Assembly (NCBI RefSeq): GCF_001514235.1
Contig: NZ_KQ948924.1
Span: 875,832 to 939,831, forward strand
DNA from: Streptomyces caeruleatus
Lineage (GTDB): Bacteria; Actinomycetota; Actinomycetes; Streptomycetales; Streptomycetaceae
DNA length: 64,000 nt
Direction of reading: 5' to 3'
The position numbers and the translations under genes are program-made. Below the pieces are notes generated by a model. That model had not been told where the DNA came from. It was given only the letters and a program-made list of their open reading frames with translations, and did not search any database. This document shows positions 10,908-19,714 of the stretch, piece by piece. Numbering within the stretch: the stretch's first letter is position 1; every line of letters begins with the position of its first letter.

Positions 10908-11076
10908 CCACGCCTTGGTGAACGGGAAACCCGGTGTGATGCCGGTGCGGCCCTCGCCACTGTGAATCGGGAAGTCCGGCTCCAGCCCCCCAAGGGCAGC
11001 CACTGGGTCCTTCGGGACCCGGGAAGGCGGAGCACGGGCGGTGGTACCCGTAAGCCAGGAGACCGACCAGGGCGCG
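10908..11076 (+). promoter_or_regulatory. Cobalamin riboswitch
   Basis: The 5' leader of cbiM carries the B12-element landmarks: an early GGGAAACCCGGTG block near 10924-10936, the GCCACTG segments in the core, a stable GGGTCCTTCGGGACCC hairpin near 11006-11021, and the highly conserved B12 box AAGCCAGGAGACCGACC at about 11052-11068. Adenosylcobalamin binding is expected to repress the downstream cobalt uptake genes, linking cobalt import to B12 sufficiency. The exact boundaries are approximate. Confidence 0.93.
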
Positions 11077-11115
11077 TCAACCATCCACGAGGTGCTGGAG
11101 AGGGTCTGCTGAGCC

Positions 11116-11823
11116 ATGCACATAGCCGAGGGTTTCCTGCCTCCGGCGCACGCGGTCGCCTGGGGCGTCGCGTCCGCGCCCTTCGTCGTCCACGGCGTCC
11201 GTTCACTCACCCGTGAGGTCAAGGAGCACCCGGAGAGCACGCTGCTCCTCGGCGCCTCCGGAGCCTTCACGTTCGTCCTGTCCGCGCTGAAGCTGCCCTC
11301 GGTGACCGGCAGTTGCTCGCACCCCACGGGCACCGGTCTGGGCGCCATCCTGTTCCGGCCGCCGATCATGGTGGTGCTGGGCACCATCACCCTGCTCTTC
11401 CAGGCGCTGCTGCTCGCGCACGGCGGTCTGACCACGCTCGGCGCCAACGTCTTCTCGATGGCGATCGTCGGCCCCTGGGCCGGGTACGCGATCTACAAGC
11501 TGCTGCGGCGCTTCGACGTGCCGCTCATGGTCGCCGTGTTCTTCGGCGCCTTCCTCGCCGACCTGTCCACGTACTGCGTGACCAGCGTCCAGTTGGCCCT
11601 CGCCTTCCCCGACCCGAGCAGCGGGTTCCTGGGCGCGCTCGGCAAGTTCGGCTCCATCTTCGCCGTCACCCAGATCCCCCTCGCGGTGAGCGAGGGACTG
11701 CTCACGGTGCTCGTGATGCGGCTGCTGGTGCAGTCCAGCAAGGGCGAACTGACCCGGCTGGGTGTGCTCCTGGCCAAGAAGCAGTCCCGGACCGAGACCG
11801 AGACCGAGGCGGTGGCCCGATGA
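11116..11823 (+). CDS. cbiM: Cobalt ECF transporter S component CbiM
   Basis: 235 aa integral membrane protein, the metal-binding S component of the CbiMNQO energy-coupling-factor transporter. The mature N-terminus [10 protein letters not shown] contains the Met-His metal-coordinating start that is obligatory in CbiM, so the ATG at 11116 is secure. About six or seven hydrophobic segments follow ([41 protein letters not shown]). It is the first gene after the cobalamin riboswitch, and its TGA overlaps the cbiN ATG. A GAGAGGG ribosome-binding site precedes it. Cobalt rather than nickel is inferred from the B12 riboswitch. Confidence 0.96.
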   Translation: MHIAEGFLPPAHAVAWGVASAPFVVHGVRSLTREVKEHPESTLLLGASGAFTFVLSALKLPSVTGSCSHPTGTGLGAILFRPPIMVVLGTITLLFQALLLAHGGLTTLGANVFSMAIVGPWAGYAIYKLLRRFDVPLMVAVFFGAFLADLSTYCVTSVQLALAFPDPSSGFLGALGKFGSIFAVTQIPLAVSEGLLTVLVMRLLVQSSKGELTRLGVLLAKKQSRTETETEAVAR

Positions 11824-12194
11824 GCAGGAACACGAAGATCAACATTCTGCTGCTGGTCGTCGTGGCCGCCCTCGCCGTGCTGCCGCTGGCGCTCGGCCTC
11901 GGCGACCACAAGGAGGAGCCGTTCACGGGCGCCGACGCCGAGGCGGAGACCGCGATCACCGAGATCGAGCCGGACTACGAGCCGTGGTTCTCGCCGCTGT
12001 ACGAACCGCCGTCCGGTGATATCGAGTCGGCGCTCTTCGCCCTCCAGGCAGCCCTCGGCGCCGGGGTCCTCGCCTACTACTTCGGTCTGCGCCGGGGACG
12101 GCGGCAAGGCGAGGAGCGGGCGCTGGAGCGGGTCGGCGGCGCGGAGAGCGCGGTCGGCGCGACCGCCGAGGAGTCCACGGCCGAGAGGTCCTGA
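11820..12194 (+). CDS. cbiN: Cobalt ECF transporter subunit CbiN
   Basis: 124 aa with two membrane segments, one at the N-terminus ([22 protein letters not shown]) and one near the C-terminus ([21 protein letters not shown]). Between them lies an acidic external loop with the family-typical [23 protein letters not shown] stretch (quoted in parts: [23 protein letters not shown]). CbiN is the auxiliary subunit that loads metal into CbiM. The last 25 residues are an acidic, low-complexity tail longer than usual. It overlaps cbiM by 4 bases and is followed closely by cbiQ. Confidence 0.94.
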   Translation: MSRNTKINILLLVVVAALAVLPLALGLGDHKEEPFTGADAEAETAITEIEPDYEPWFSPLYEPPSGDIESALFALQAALGAGVLAYYFGLRRGRRQGEERALERVGGAESAVGATAEESTAERS

Positions 12195-12200
12195 CCTCTC

Positions 12201-12950
12201 ATGCTGCCGATCGACGCGGCGGCGCACAGCAGTCGCTGGCGCCGCCGTCACCCCGTGGACAAGGCCGTGCTCGGGCTCGGCCTCACCGTGCTGGCGATCT
12301 CGCTGCCGCCCTGGCCGGGCGCCGCGCTGGTCCTGGTCACCTCCCTCGCCGTACTGCTGGGTCCGGCGGGCGTGCCCGCGCGCCGGCTGTGGCGGGCTTA
12401 CCGTGTGCCGCTCGGCTTCTGTGTGACCGGCGCGCTCACCCTGCTCGTCCAGGTCGGCGGGCCGGACGGCTTCGTGTCCCTCGCCGACGAGGGCCCGCTG
12501 CGCGCCGGGGAGTTGCTGCTGCGCACCTCGGCCGCCTCGCTGGGTGTGCTGCTGTTCGCCTTCACCACGCCGATGTCCGATCTGCTGCCCCGCCTGGTGA
12601 AGGCCGGGGTCCCCGCGCCCGTCGTGGACGTTGCTCTGGTGACGTACCGGATGAGCTTCCTGCTTCTCGACTCCGTGCGGCGTATCCGTCAGGCCCAGGC
12701 CGCTCGGCTCGGGCACACCAGCCGGGCCGCGGAGTGGCGGTCCCTGGCCGGGCTCGGGGCCACCGCCTTCGTGCGGGCCTTCGACCGGGCCACCCGGCTC
12801 CAGGCCGGGCTCGCCGGGCGCGGCTACGACGGCACGCTGCGGGTCCTGGTGCCCGAGGCCCGGGTCTCCGTCCGCTTCACGGCCGCGAGTTGCGGGCTCC
12901 TCGCAGCGCTGGCCGCCCTCACCCTCGTACTGGAAAGGGCCCTGCCATGA
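12201..12950 (+). CDS. cbiQ: Cobalt ECF transporter T component CbiQ
   Basis: 249 aa; the transmembrane T component that couples the ATPase to the S component. Hydrophobic segments occur at about residues 30-50, 70-90 and 110-130. The cytoplasmic coupling motif is present as RIRQAQAARLG followed by RAFDRATRLQAGLAGRGYDG, matching the two Ala-Arg-Gly-like signatures of T components. It lies 6 bases after cbiN and its stop overlaps the cbiO start. The HSSRWRRR-type start region fits other actinobacterial CbiQ proteins. Confidence 0.94.
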   Translation: MLPIDAAAHSSRWRRRHPVDKAVLGLGLTVLAISLPPWPGAALVLVTSLAVLLGPAGVPARRLWRAYRVPLGFCVTGALTLLVQVGGPDGFVSLADEGPLRAGELLLRTSAASLGVLLFAFTTPMSDLLPRLVKAGVPAPVVDVALVTYRMSFLLLDSVRRIRQAQAARLGHTSRAAEWRSLAGLGATAFVRAFDRATRLQAGLAGRGYDGTLRVLVPEARVSVRFTAASCGLLAALAALTLVLERALP

Positions 12951-13810
12951 GCGAGCCCACCGCCCTGGTCGCCCTGCGGGGCGCGTCCTACGCCTACGAG
13001 GACGGCCCCGTCGTCCTCAGCGGCCTCGACTTCGACGTCCGCGAGGGGCGCGCGCTCGCGCTGCTCGGCCGCAACGGCAGTGGCAAGACCACGCTGATGC
13101 GGCTGCTCAGCGGTGGACTGCGCCCGCACGACGGCCGGTTGACCGTGGAGGGTACGCCGGTCACGTACGACCGCAAGGGCCTGACCGGGCTGCGGACGAC
13201 CGTACAGCTGGTGGTGCAGGACCCCGACGACCAGCTGTTCGCCGCGTCCGTCGCCCAGGACGTCTCCTTCGGCCCGCTGAACCTGGGCCTGCCCGACGCG
13301 GAGGTACGCGCGCGGGTCGACGAGGCGCTCACCGCCCTGGACATCACCGCGCTGGCCGACCGGCCCACGCATCTGCTGTCGTACGGGCAGCGCAAGCGCA
13401 CGGCCATCGCGGGCGCCGTCGCGATGCGGCCCCGGGTGCTGATCCTCGACGAACCGACCGCCGGGCTCGACCCCGACGGCCAGGAGCGTCTGCTCGCCAC
13501 CCTCGACGGGCTCCGCGCGAGCGGCACCACGGTGGTGATGGCCACGCACGACGTCGACCTGGCCCTGCGCTGGGCGGACGACGCGGCGCTGCTGACTCCG
13601 TCCGGGGTACGCACCGGACCGGCGCCCACCATGCTGGCCCGCACGGATCTCCTCCAGCAGGCCGGGCTGCGGCTGCCCTGGGGTGTCGCGGCGGCCCAGT
13701 TCCTGCGCGCGCAGGGTCTGCTGGACGGCGCGTCGCCCGGCCCGCGCGACGCGGAGGCGCTGGCGGCCCTGGCGGCCCTGGCGGCGGCACCGAGCCCGGC
13801 CGAAGGCTGA
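12947..13810 (+). CDS. cbiO: Cobalt ECF transporter ATPase CbiO
   Basis: 287 aa ABC ATPase that energises the cobalt ECF transporter. Motifs: Walker A LGRNGSGKTTL, Q-loop VVQDPDDQLF (typical of ECF ATPases), signature LLSYGQRKRTAIAGA (SYGQ in place of SGGQ), Walker B VLILDEPTAGLDPDGQ, and H-switch MATHDVDLALRWAD. The C-terminus is an Ala-rich tail. The ATG overlaps the cbiQ stop (ATGA), completing a four-gene riboswitch-controlled operon. It matters to this locus because ethylmalonyl-CoA mutase, encoded 27 kb away, requires B12. Confidence 0.95.
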   Translation: MSEPTALVALRGASYAYEDGPVVLSGLDFDVREGRALALLGRNGSGKTTLMRLLSGGLRPHDGRLTVEGTPVTYDRKGLTGLRTTVQLVVQDPDDQLFAASVAQDVSFGPLNLGLPDAEVRARVDEALTALDITALADRPTHLLSYGQRKRTAIAGAVAMRPRVLILDEPTAGLDPDGQERLLATLDGLRASGTTVVMATHDVDLALRWADDAALLTPSGVRTGPAPTMLARTDLLQQAGLRLPWGVAAAQFLRAQGLLDGASPGPRDAEALAALAALAAAPSPAEG

Positions 13811-13923
13811 GCTGTCCGCGCGTTGGGCACACGGGTGATACATCCCGCGAGCGCACACCAAAGGCGGGGCGGGCCCCACGGTTGCCTGTTTCATGAGGTC
13901 ACGTACGACCGAAGTGAGGCAGC

Positions 13924-15420
13924 ATGGCCGAGGCCACCGAGGCAACCCGCCCGCCCGAAGGGCTGAAGGCCGACGCGATCGGGTTCGTCGACGCCCTCGT
14001 CATCGGGCTCAACGCCACCTCGCCGGCGTACTCGCTGGCCGCGGCGATCGGCCCGGTGGTGGCGCTCGTCGGTGTCTACGCCCCGGGCGTCATGCTCGCC
14101 TCGTTCGTCCCGATGCTGCTGATCGCGTCGGCGTTCTACTACCTCAACCGGGTCGACCAGGACTGCGGGACGACGTTCTCCTGGGTCACCCGGGCGATAG
14201 GCCCGTGGGCCGGCTGGCTCGGCGGCTGGGCCATCACGATGACCGGGGTCCTGGTGGTCGGCTCGCTCGCGGACGTCGCGGTGACGTTCGCGCTGCTCGC
14301 GTTCGGCCTCGACAGCTGGGTCGACAACGAGTTCGTGCGCGAGACGCTGACGGTGCTGCTCATCCTGGTGATGACGGCCGTGTGCGTCATCGGCACCGAG
14401 GTGTCGGCCAAGGTGCAGAACATCCTGATCCTCGCGCAGGTCGCCTGTCTGCTCGCGTTCGCCGTGGTGGCGATCTACCGGGTCTACGCCGACACCGGTT
14501 CGCTCGACTCCGTCGATCCGGCGTTCGGCTGGCTGGATCCCTTCGGGGCCGGCGGCGCCGAACTGACGGCGGGTCTGCTGCTGGGCGTGTTCATCTACTG
14601 GGGCTGGGAGTCGGCGGTGAACCTCACCGAGGAGGTCGAGAACTCCGCCACGGCTCCCGGCAAGGCAGCCGTGTGGTCGACGGTCATCCTGCTGGTGACG
14701 TACGTGTCGGTCGCCTACGCGGTCGTGGCCTACGCGGGGCCGGCGTACCTGGCCGAGAACGCCGAGGAGGAGGAGTTCATCTTCGCGCTGCTCGCCGACG
14801 AGGCCATGGGCGCCTGGGACTGGGTCGTCCTGCTGGCGGTCTCGACCTCCGGCCTCGCCTCGACGCAGACGACGATCATCCCCGCCTCGCGCACCGCGCT
14901 GTCCATGGCGCGCAGACACGCGCTGCCGGCGCACTTCGGGCACATCCACGCCCGGTTCCGCACCCCCGACGTGAGCACCTGGTGGGTCGCGGCCATCGCC
15001 ATCGCCTGGTACCTCGTGGTCCGCCAGATCAGCGAGAACGCCCTGTTCGACTCGCTGACGGCGCTGTCGTTGCTGATCGCGTTCTACTACGCGCTCACGG
15101 GCGTGGCCTGCGCGGTGTACTACCGCCGCCATCTCACCGAGAGCGTGCGCAACTTCGCGCTCATCGGCCTCGGTCCGCTGGTCGGCGCCGGGCTGCTGGT
15201 CTGGCTGCTGGTCGAGTCGATCGGCGACATGTCGGACCCCGCGAACTCCTACAGCGGCGTCTCCTGGTTCGGACTCGGTCCGCCCCTGGTCATCGGCATC
15301 GGCATCACCCTCGCGGGCGTGGTCCTCATGCTCGTGTGGCGCCTGACGGCACCGGCCTTCTGGGCGGAGCGCCCGGAGGTGGCCGACCCCGCCCTCGTAC
15401 CCGGCCACAAGGAGCCCTGA
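13924..15420 (+). CDS. APC family amino acid permease
   Basis: 498 aa with about 12 membrane spans, in the amino acid-polyamine-organocation superfamily. Diagnostic stretches are LNATSPAYSLAAAIGPVVALVG near the N-terminus (first half of the helix-break motif), the charged loop NRVDQDCGTTFSWVTRAIG, and WGWESAVNLTEEVENSATAPGKA in the middle (quoted in parts). The ATG has an AGTGAGG ribosome-binding site. One base separates it from a universal stress protein gene, so both probably form one transcript. The substrate cannot be assigned from sequence. Confidence 0.92.
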   Translation: MAEATEATRPPEGLKADAIGFVDALVIGLNATSPAYSLAAAIGPVVALVGVYAPGVMLASFVPMLLIASAFYYLNRVDQDCGTTFSWVTRAIGPWAGWLGGWAITMTGVLVVGSLADVAVTFALLAFGLDSWVDNEFVRETLTVLLILVMTAVCVIGTEVSAKVQNILILAQVACLLAFAVVAIYRVYADTGSLDSVDPAFGWLDPFGAGGAELTAGLLLGVFIYWGWESAVNLTEEVENSATAPGKAAVWSTVILLVTYVSVAYAVVAYAGPAYLAENAEEEEFIFALLADEAMGAWDWVVLLAVSTSGLASTQTTIIPASRTALSMARRHALPAHFGHIHARFRTPDVSTWWVAAIAIAWYLVVRQISENALFDSLTALSLLIAFYYALTGVACAVYYRRHLTESVRNFALIGLGPLVGAGLLVWLLVESIGDMSDPANSYSGVSWFGLGPPLVIGIGITLAGVVLMLVWRLTAPAFWAERPEVADPALVPGHKEP

Positions 15421-15421
15421 G

Positions 15422-15838
15422 ATGACGGTCGTTCTCGGCTACGACGAGTCCCCGGGCGCGGTCCGCGCCCTGCACGTGGCGATCGAGGTGTCGGCCGCGT
15501 TCGACGAATTGCTCGTGCTGGTCTACGGCGCCGCGGCGCCCGGATCCCTCGGCGAGGAGTACGCCGCCCACCGCGACGCCGTCCGGGAGGCGGGGCGCGC
15601 GACGCTCTCGCACGCCGTCGCGGTGGCCGACGAGGCCGGTGTGCGGACCCGGGTCGAGGTGATCGACCAGAAACCCGCTCAGGCCCTGATCGAGGCGGCG
15701 ATGCGCCACTCGGCGAGATGCATCGTGGTCGGCAGCTGGGGTGAGAGCCCGTTGCGCGGGGCTCTGCTGGGCTCCACACCCCACAAACTGCTGCATCTGG
15801 CGCGCACGCCGGTGCTGTGCGTGCCGACCGAACCGTGA
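15422..15838 (+). CDS. Universal stress protein (UspA family)
   Basis: 138 aa single Usp domain. The start MTVVLGYDESPGAVRAL carries the conserved Asp near the nucleotide site, and the C-terminal signature is present as IVVGSWGESPLRGALLGST (G-2x-G-9x-G-S/T ATP-binding type). It should be cytoplasmic, and ATP binding is predicted. It is translationally adjacent to the APC permease gene; Usp-permease pairs are common, and the Usp protein may modulate the transporter (inference). Confidence 0.92.
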   Translation: MTVVLGYDESPGAVRALHVAIEVSAAFDELLVLVYGAAAPGSLGEEYAAHRDAVREAGRATLSHAVAVADEAGVRTRVEVIDQKPAQALIEAAMRHSARCIVVGSWGESPLRGALLGSTPHKLLHLARTPVLCVPTEP

Positions 15839-15848
15839 GGCCCCGCTC

Positions 15849-17642
15849 TCAGGTGGCGGTGGCGGCGGCCGCGGCCCGTCCCGCCGTGCGGCCGGAGAAG
15901 AGGCAGCCGCCGAGGAAGGTGCCCTCCAGCGAGCGGTAGCCGTGGACGCCGCCTCCGCCGAATCCGGCGACCTCTCCGGCGGCGTACAGCCCGGAGATGG
16001 GCGTGCCGGAGGCGTCCAGGACGCGGCCGGAGAGGTCGGTCTGGAGGCCGCCGAGGGTCTTGCGGGTGAGGATGTTGAGGCGCACGGCGATCAGGGGGCC
16101 CGCGCTCGGGTCCAGGATCTTGTGGATCCCCGCGGTACGGCTGAGCGTGTCGCCCGGGTAGGCGAGCGCGTTGCGGATGCCCATGACCTGGGCGTCCTTG
16201 GTGTAGGGGTTGTCGATCTCGCGGTCGCGGGCCTCGATCTGCCGTGTGAGGCCGGCGAGGTCGATGAGGTTGTCGCCCGTCAGTTTGTTCATGCCGGCGA
16301 CGAGTTCGGGCAGGGTCTTCGCGACGACGAAGTCCTCGCCCTTCTCCTTGAACCGTTCGATCGGCTCCGGGGTCTGCCAGATGCGGGACAGCAGCTTCCA
16401 GACGTTCTTCTCGGTGAGGTCCGGGTTCTGCTCGGAGCCGGACAGCGCGAACTCCTTGGCGATGATCTTCTGGGTGGTGACGAACCAGGAGTACTCGTGC
16501 CCGCTGTCGGTGATCGACTTCAGGGTGTGCAGGGTGTCGTAGCCCGGGATGTCGGGGCTGGAGAAGCGCTTGCCGGTGGCGTCGAACCACATCGAGGACG
16601 GGCCGGGCAGGATGCGGATGCCGTGGCCGGGCCAGATCGGGTCGTAGTTCTTCAGGCCCTCGGTGTAGTGCCACATCCGGTCGGGGTTGACGATCCGTCC
16701 GCCCGCCTTCTCGGTGATCGCCAGCATGCGTCCGTCCACGTGCGCGGGCACGCCGGTGACCATGGACTTGGGCGGGGTGCCGAGCCGGGCGGGCCAGTTC
16801 CGTCGCACCAGGTCGTGGTTGGCGCCGATGCCGCCGGAGGTGACGATCACGACGGGCGCGCTGAGCTCGAACTCGCCGACGACCGTACGGGAGCTGGGCT
16901 TGCCGCGCGCGGCGCCGCTGGGCTCCAGGACGGCGCCGCGTACGCCGGTGACGGCGCCGCCCGTGACGATCAGCTCGTCCACCCGGTGCCGGAATCTGAA
17001 GGTGACCAGCTTGTCGGCCACGGCTGCCCGGACCTTCTTCTCGAACGGCTCGACCACGGCGGGACCGGTGCCCCAGGTGACATGGAACCGGGGCACCGAG
17101 TTGCCGTGCCCGTCCGCGAGTCCGCCGCCGCGTTCGGCCCAGCCGACGATCGGGAACCACTGCATGCCGAGCCCGGCCAGCCAGGCCCGCTTCTCCTCGG
17201 AGGCGAAGTCGACATACGCCTCGGCCCACTTGTAGGCCCAGTGGTCCTGCCCCTTCGGATCGTCGGTCCCCCGGTCGAAGCCGGCCGTGCCCAGCCAGTC
17301 CTGCCAGGCGAGTTCCCGGGAGTCCTTGACGCCCATCAGGCGCTGCTCGTCGGAGTCGACGAAGAACAGCCCGCCGAAGGACCAGAACGCCTGCCCGCCG
17401 AGACTCGCCTCCGGTTCCTGGTCCAGCAGCAGCACCTTGCGTCCCGCCGCCGCCAGTTCGGCCGTGGCCACCAGTCCGGCGAGGCCGTGGCCGACGACGA
17501 TGGCGTCCGCGTCCGAGGAGCCCGCCGAGGCCGCGAAGGCCGGGAACGTCGCCTGGGCGAGGGCGGCACCGGCGACGACCCCGCCGGCGACGGTGAGGGC
17601 ACGGCGGCGGGTGATCGCGCCGGGGCCTGAGGGGTTCTCCAT
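15849..17642 (-). CDS. FAD-binding dehydrogenase, KstD/fumarate-reductase-like, Tat-exported
   Basis: 597 aa from the ATG at 17642, chosen for its GGAAGG Shine-Dalgarno and because it gives a clean twin-arginine signal (TRRRALTVAGG, then a hydrophobic stretch ending FAASAG). The FAD dinucleotide fold follows (AIVVGHGLAGLVATAELAAAG), then the FAD/KstD-like substrate domain (VTSGGIGANHDLVRRNWP) and the C-terminal FAD cap (GLYAAGEVAGFGGGGVHGYR). This class includes 3-ketosteroid dehydrogenases and flavocytochrome-like reductases; the electron acceptor and substrate are unknown. It lies downstream of the HmuT-like gene on the same strand, but the 125-base gap makes co-transcription uncertain. Confidence 0.88.
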   Translation of the reverse strand: MENPSGPGAITRRRALTVAGGVVAGAALAQATFPAFAASAGSSDADAIVVGHGLAGLVATAELAAAGRKVLLLDQEPEASLGGQAFWSFGGLFFVDSDEQRLMGVKDSRELAWQDWLGTAGFDRGTDDPKGQDHWAYKWAEAYVDFASEEKRAWLAGLGMQWFPIVGWAERGGGLADGHGNSVPRFHVTWGTGPAVVEPFEKKVRAAVADKLVTFRFRHRVDELIVTGGAVTGVRGAVLEPSGAARGKPSSRTVVGEFELSAPVVIVTSGGIGANHDLVRRNWPARLGTPPKSMVTGVPAHVDGRMLAITEKAGGRIVNPDRMWHYTEGLKNYDPIWPGHGIRILPGPSSMWFDATGKRFSSPDIPGYDTLHTLKSITDSGHEYSWFVTTQKIIAKEFALSGSEQNPDLTEKNVWKLLSRIWQTPEPIERFKEKGEDFVVAKTLPELVAGMNKLTGDNLIDLAGLTRQIEARDREIDNPYTKDAQVMGIRNALAYPGDTLSRTAGIHKILDPSAGPLIAVRLNILTRKTLGGLQTDLSGRVLDASGTPISGLYAAGEVAGFGGGGVHGYRSLEGTFLGGCLFSGRTAGRAAAAATAT

Positions 17643-17767
17643 GGGCTGCCTTCCGTCGGAGGTGCGCAAGGGGCGGGAGACGCACGAGATGCCGCTGCTG
17701 AAGCGGGGGTTACCGACGGTAGCCCAGAGAACTGAGGAGCCACCAGATGCTGCAACCGTGAACTTTC

Positions 17768-18817
17768 TCATGCTTGGTGGAGGCGGTTCACCAGGATGTC
17801 GATCACCAGTGGCGTACGCGGCCCGTACCCGAGCAGCACCCCGTCCTCCATGTCGACCACCCGACGGTCCATCCCGGCCGGGGTCTCGCCGATCCCGGGG
17901 ATCTTCACGAGGCCGTCGACACCGCCGACCGACTCCAGCCCCTTGGTCATCATCAGGATCACGTCCGGCCGGGCCCGCACCAGGGCCTCGCTGGTGATCG
18001 GCGTGAACGGCTTGTCCAGGCCGGCCTCCTCGCCCGCGTCCACGGCACCTGCGGCCTCGATGAGCGAGTCGGCGCCCGAGCCCTTGCCGCCGATCAGATA
18101 GACGGCCGCGCTGCCGCGCATGTACAGGAAGGCGACCTTGGGCCTGCTGCCCTCGGGCACGGCGGCGCGGGCGGCGGCGAGTTCGTCGCTCATGCGCCGG
18201 TTCAGGGCCTCGCCGGCCGCGGGGACACCGAGGGCCTCGGCGACGCGAGTGGTGCGCGTGGTGACGTCGGCGAGCGCGGTGGCCGGGTCGAGGACGACGA
18301 CGGGGACGCCGGCGTCGCGGATCTGGTCGACGGCCTCCGAGGGGCCGGTGTCGGTGTCGGCCAGCACGACGGTGGGCCGCAGCGAGAGCACGCTCTCCGC
18401 GCTCACGTCGTGCGCCTTGGTGACCTGCGGAAGCTTCTTCGCCTCCGCGAAGGTGGCGGTGATGTCCCGGCCGACGACCCGGTCACCGAGTCCGAGTGTG
18501 AACACGATCTCCGCTACCCCGCCGTTGAGCGGCAGGATGCGCGAGGCGTCCTTCACCGTCACCTTCCCGCCGTCGGAGGAGTCGACGGTGACCGGCAACT
18601 TCGGGGTGGGCGGCGCGCCTTCGAGCGGGACGAGGGTGTTCCGCGCGAGCTGCTTCTCGGCCGCGGCGGCGCGTGCGCTCGCGGAGGCGGGCGACGCGTC
18701 GGCCGCCGAGGTGCCGTTGCCTCCCCCGCCGCAGGCACCGGTGAGCAGCGCGAGCGCCAGCCCGAGGGCGGCGAGGGGCCGCCGGGACATCCGCACGGGT
18801 CTGCGGGATACGCGCAT
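17768..18817 (-). CDS. hmuT: HmuT-like haem ABC transporter substrate-binding lipoprotein
   Basis: 349 aa from the ATG at 18817 (AGGA ribosome-binding site). The Arg-rich start and lipobox LLTGAC place it on the outer face of the membrane. The body is a periplasmic-binding fold of the haem/siderophore class (SRILPLNGGVAEIVFTLGLG, VSAESVLSLRPTVVLADTDTG, LLGYGPRTPLVIDILVNRLH). It is divergent from the exported-protein cluster, with an iron box between them. Oddly, no hmuU permease or hmuV ATPase gene follows; the next gene is a FAD dehydrogenase. It must therefore use a transporter encoded elsewhere. Haem as ligand is inferred from the family and the HtaA-like neighbour. Confidence 0.85.
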   Translation of the reverse strand: MRVSRRPVRMSRRPLAALGLALALLTGACGGGGNGTSAADASPASASARAAAAEKQLARNTLVPLEGAPPTPKLPVTVDSSDGGKVTVKDASRILPLNGGVAEIVFTLGLGDRVVGRDITATFAEAKKLPQVTKAHDVSAESVLSLRPTVVLADTDTGPSEAVDQIRDAGVPVVVLDPATALADVTTRTTRVAEALGVPAAGEALNRRMSDELAAARAAVPEGSRPKVAFLYMRGSAAVYLIGGKGSGADSLIEAAGAVDAGEEAGLDKPFTPITSEALVRARPDVILMMTKGLESVGGVDGLVKIPGIGETPAGMDRRVVDMEDGVLLGYGPRTPLVIDILVNRLHQA

Positions 18818-18858
18818 GGGTTTCCTGTCCTCTCTCCTGACACACAATGAGCAGTAGT

Positions 18859-18877
18859 TTAGGTTAGGCTTCCCTTA
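18859..18877. promoter_or_regulatory. Iron box (DmdR1/IdeR/DtxR operator), divergent promoter
   Basis: TTAGGTTAGGCTTCCCTTA matches the actinobacterial iron-regulator consensus TTAGGTTAGSCTAACCTAA at 16 of 19 positions. It lies 42 bases from the hmuT start and 24 bases before the exported-protein gene start, so one operator can repress both directions when iron is replete. Confidence 0.85.
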
Positions 18878-18900
18878 GTTTTCACTTGTGGGGGTGTTCC

Positions 18901-19677
18901 ATGGCGTGGGCAAGTGGCCTGCACCGCAAGGGAGTTGTGCCGTTCCTCGGGATCACGGGCGTCGGCGCCCTCCTGCTGTCGGGTGCCGCACCAGCCTCGG
19001 CGACGGGCGGCTCGGCGACGGGTCCCGAGGGTCAGAAACTCACCGTCTCCAAGTCCTCGGGACTGGCCACGGACGGCGAGACGGTGACCGTGACCGGCTC
19101 CGGCTACAACACCGCCAAGGGCATCTACGTCGCCTTCTGCGTGGACAACGGCGCCGGGAAGACCCCGACCCCCTGCGTGGGCGGGGTCGACATGTCCGGT
19201 GAGTCCGGGGCGTCCGCCTGGATCTCCGCCAACCCGCCCTCGTACGGCAAGGGTCTGGCGAAACCGTATGAAGGCAGCGGCCACAAGGGCTCGTTCAGCG
19301 TGCGGCTCAAGGTCCGCGCCAAGGACACGAACACCGACTGCACCAAGTCCGGCGTGAAATGCGCCGTCATCACCCGCAACGACCACACGCGGGGCGGCGA
19401 CCAGAGCCAGACGGTGCGGGTCCCGGTGAGCTTCGGCGGCGGGGACAGTGGAGCGGGCGCGGGCGACGACTCCGAGGCGACGCCGACCGCGACGACCGGT
19501 GCGAGCGCGACCAACGGTGGCGGTGCGGCCGACACCGGCGAGCAGGCGTCCGACGGCCCGCTCGCGAGCACCGGCTCCGTCGCGCTGACGGCCGGGGCGA
19601 CAGCGGTGGTCCTGGTCGCGGCCGGCACGGGGACATGGCTGTGGGCGCGCAGGCGCCGCGCGGCAGCCGCCGGCTGA
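18901..19677 (+). CDS. Exported LAxTG-anchored four-cysteine-domain protein
   Basis: 258 aa from the ATG at 18901. Signal peptide at about residues 1-35, ending PASATG. Residues about 42-180 form an Ig-like domain with TVTGSGYNTAKGIYVAFC, TPCVGG and DCTKSGVKCAVITRNDHT. Its four cysteines suggest two disulfides. An acidic Ser/Thr/Gly spacer leads to LASTG at residues 221-225, then a hydrophobic helix and RRRR: a class E sortase sorting signal. The same domain recurs in two downstream genes. The iron box upstream and the HmuT and HtaA-like neighbours point to haem or iron capture at the wall. That function is inference; the domain has only generic similarity to neocarzinostatin-type Ig folds. 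Confidence 0.85.
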   Translation: MAWASGLHRKGVVPFLGITGVGALLLSGAAPASATGGSATGPEGQKLTVSKSSGLATDGETVTVTGSGYNTAKGIYVAFCVDNGAGKTPTPCVGGVDMSGESGASAWISANPPSYGKGLAKPYEGSGHKGSFSVRLKVRAKDTNTDCTKSGVKCAVITRNDHTRGGDQSQTVRVPVSFGGGDSGAGAGDDSEATPTATTGASATNGGGAADTGEQASDGPLASTGSVALTAGATAVVLVAAGTGTWLWARRRRAAAAG

Positions 19678-19714
19678 CCCGCACCGCCCCCAGACTCCTG
19701 AAGGAGACCCGCAG

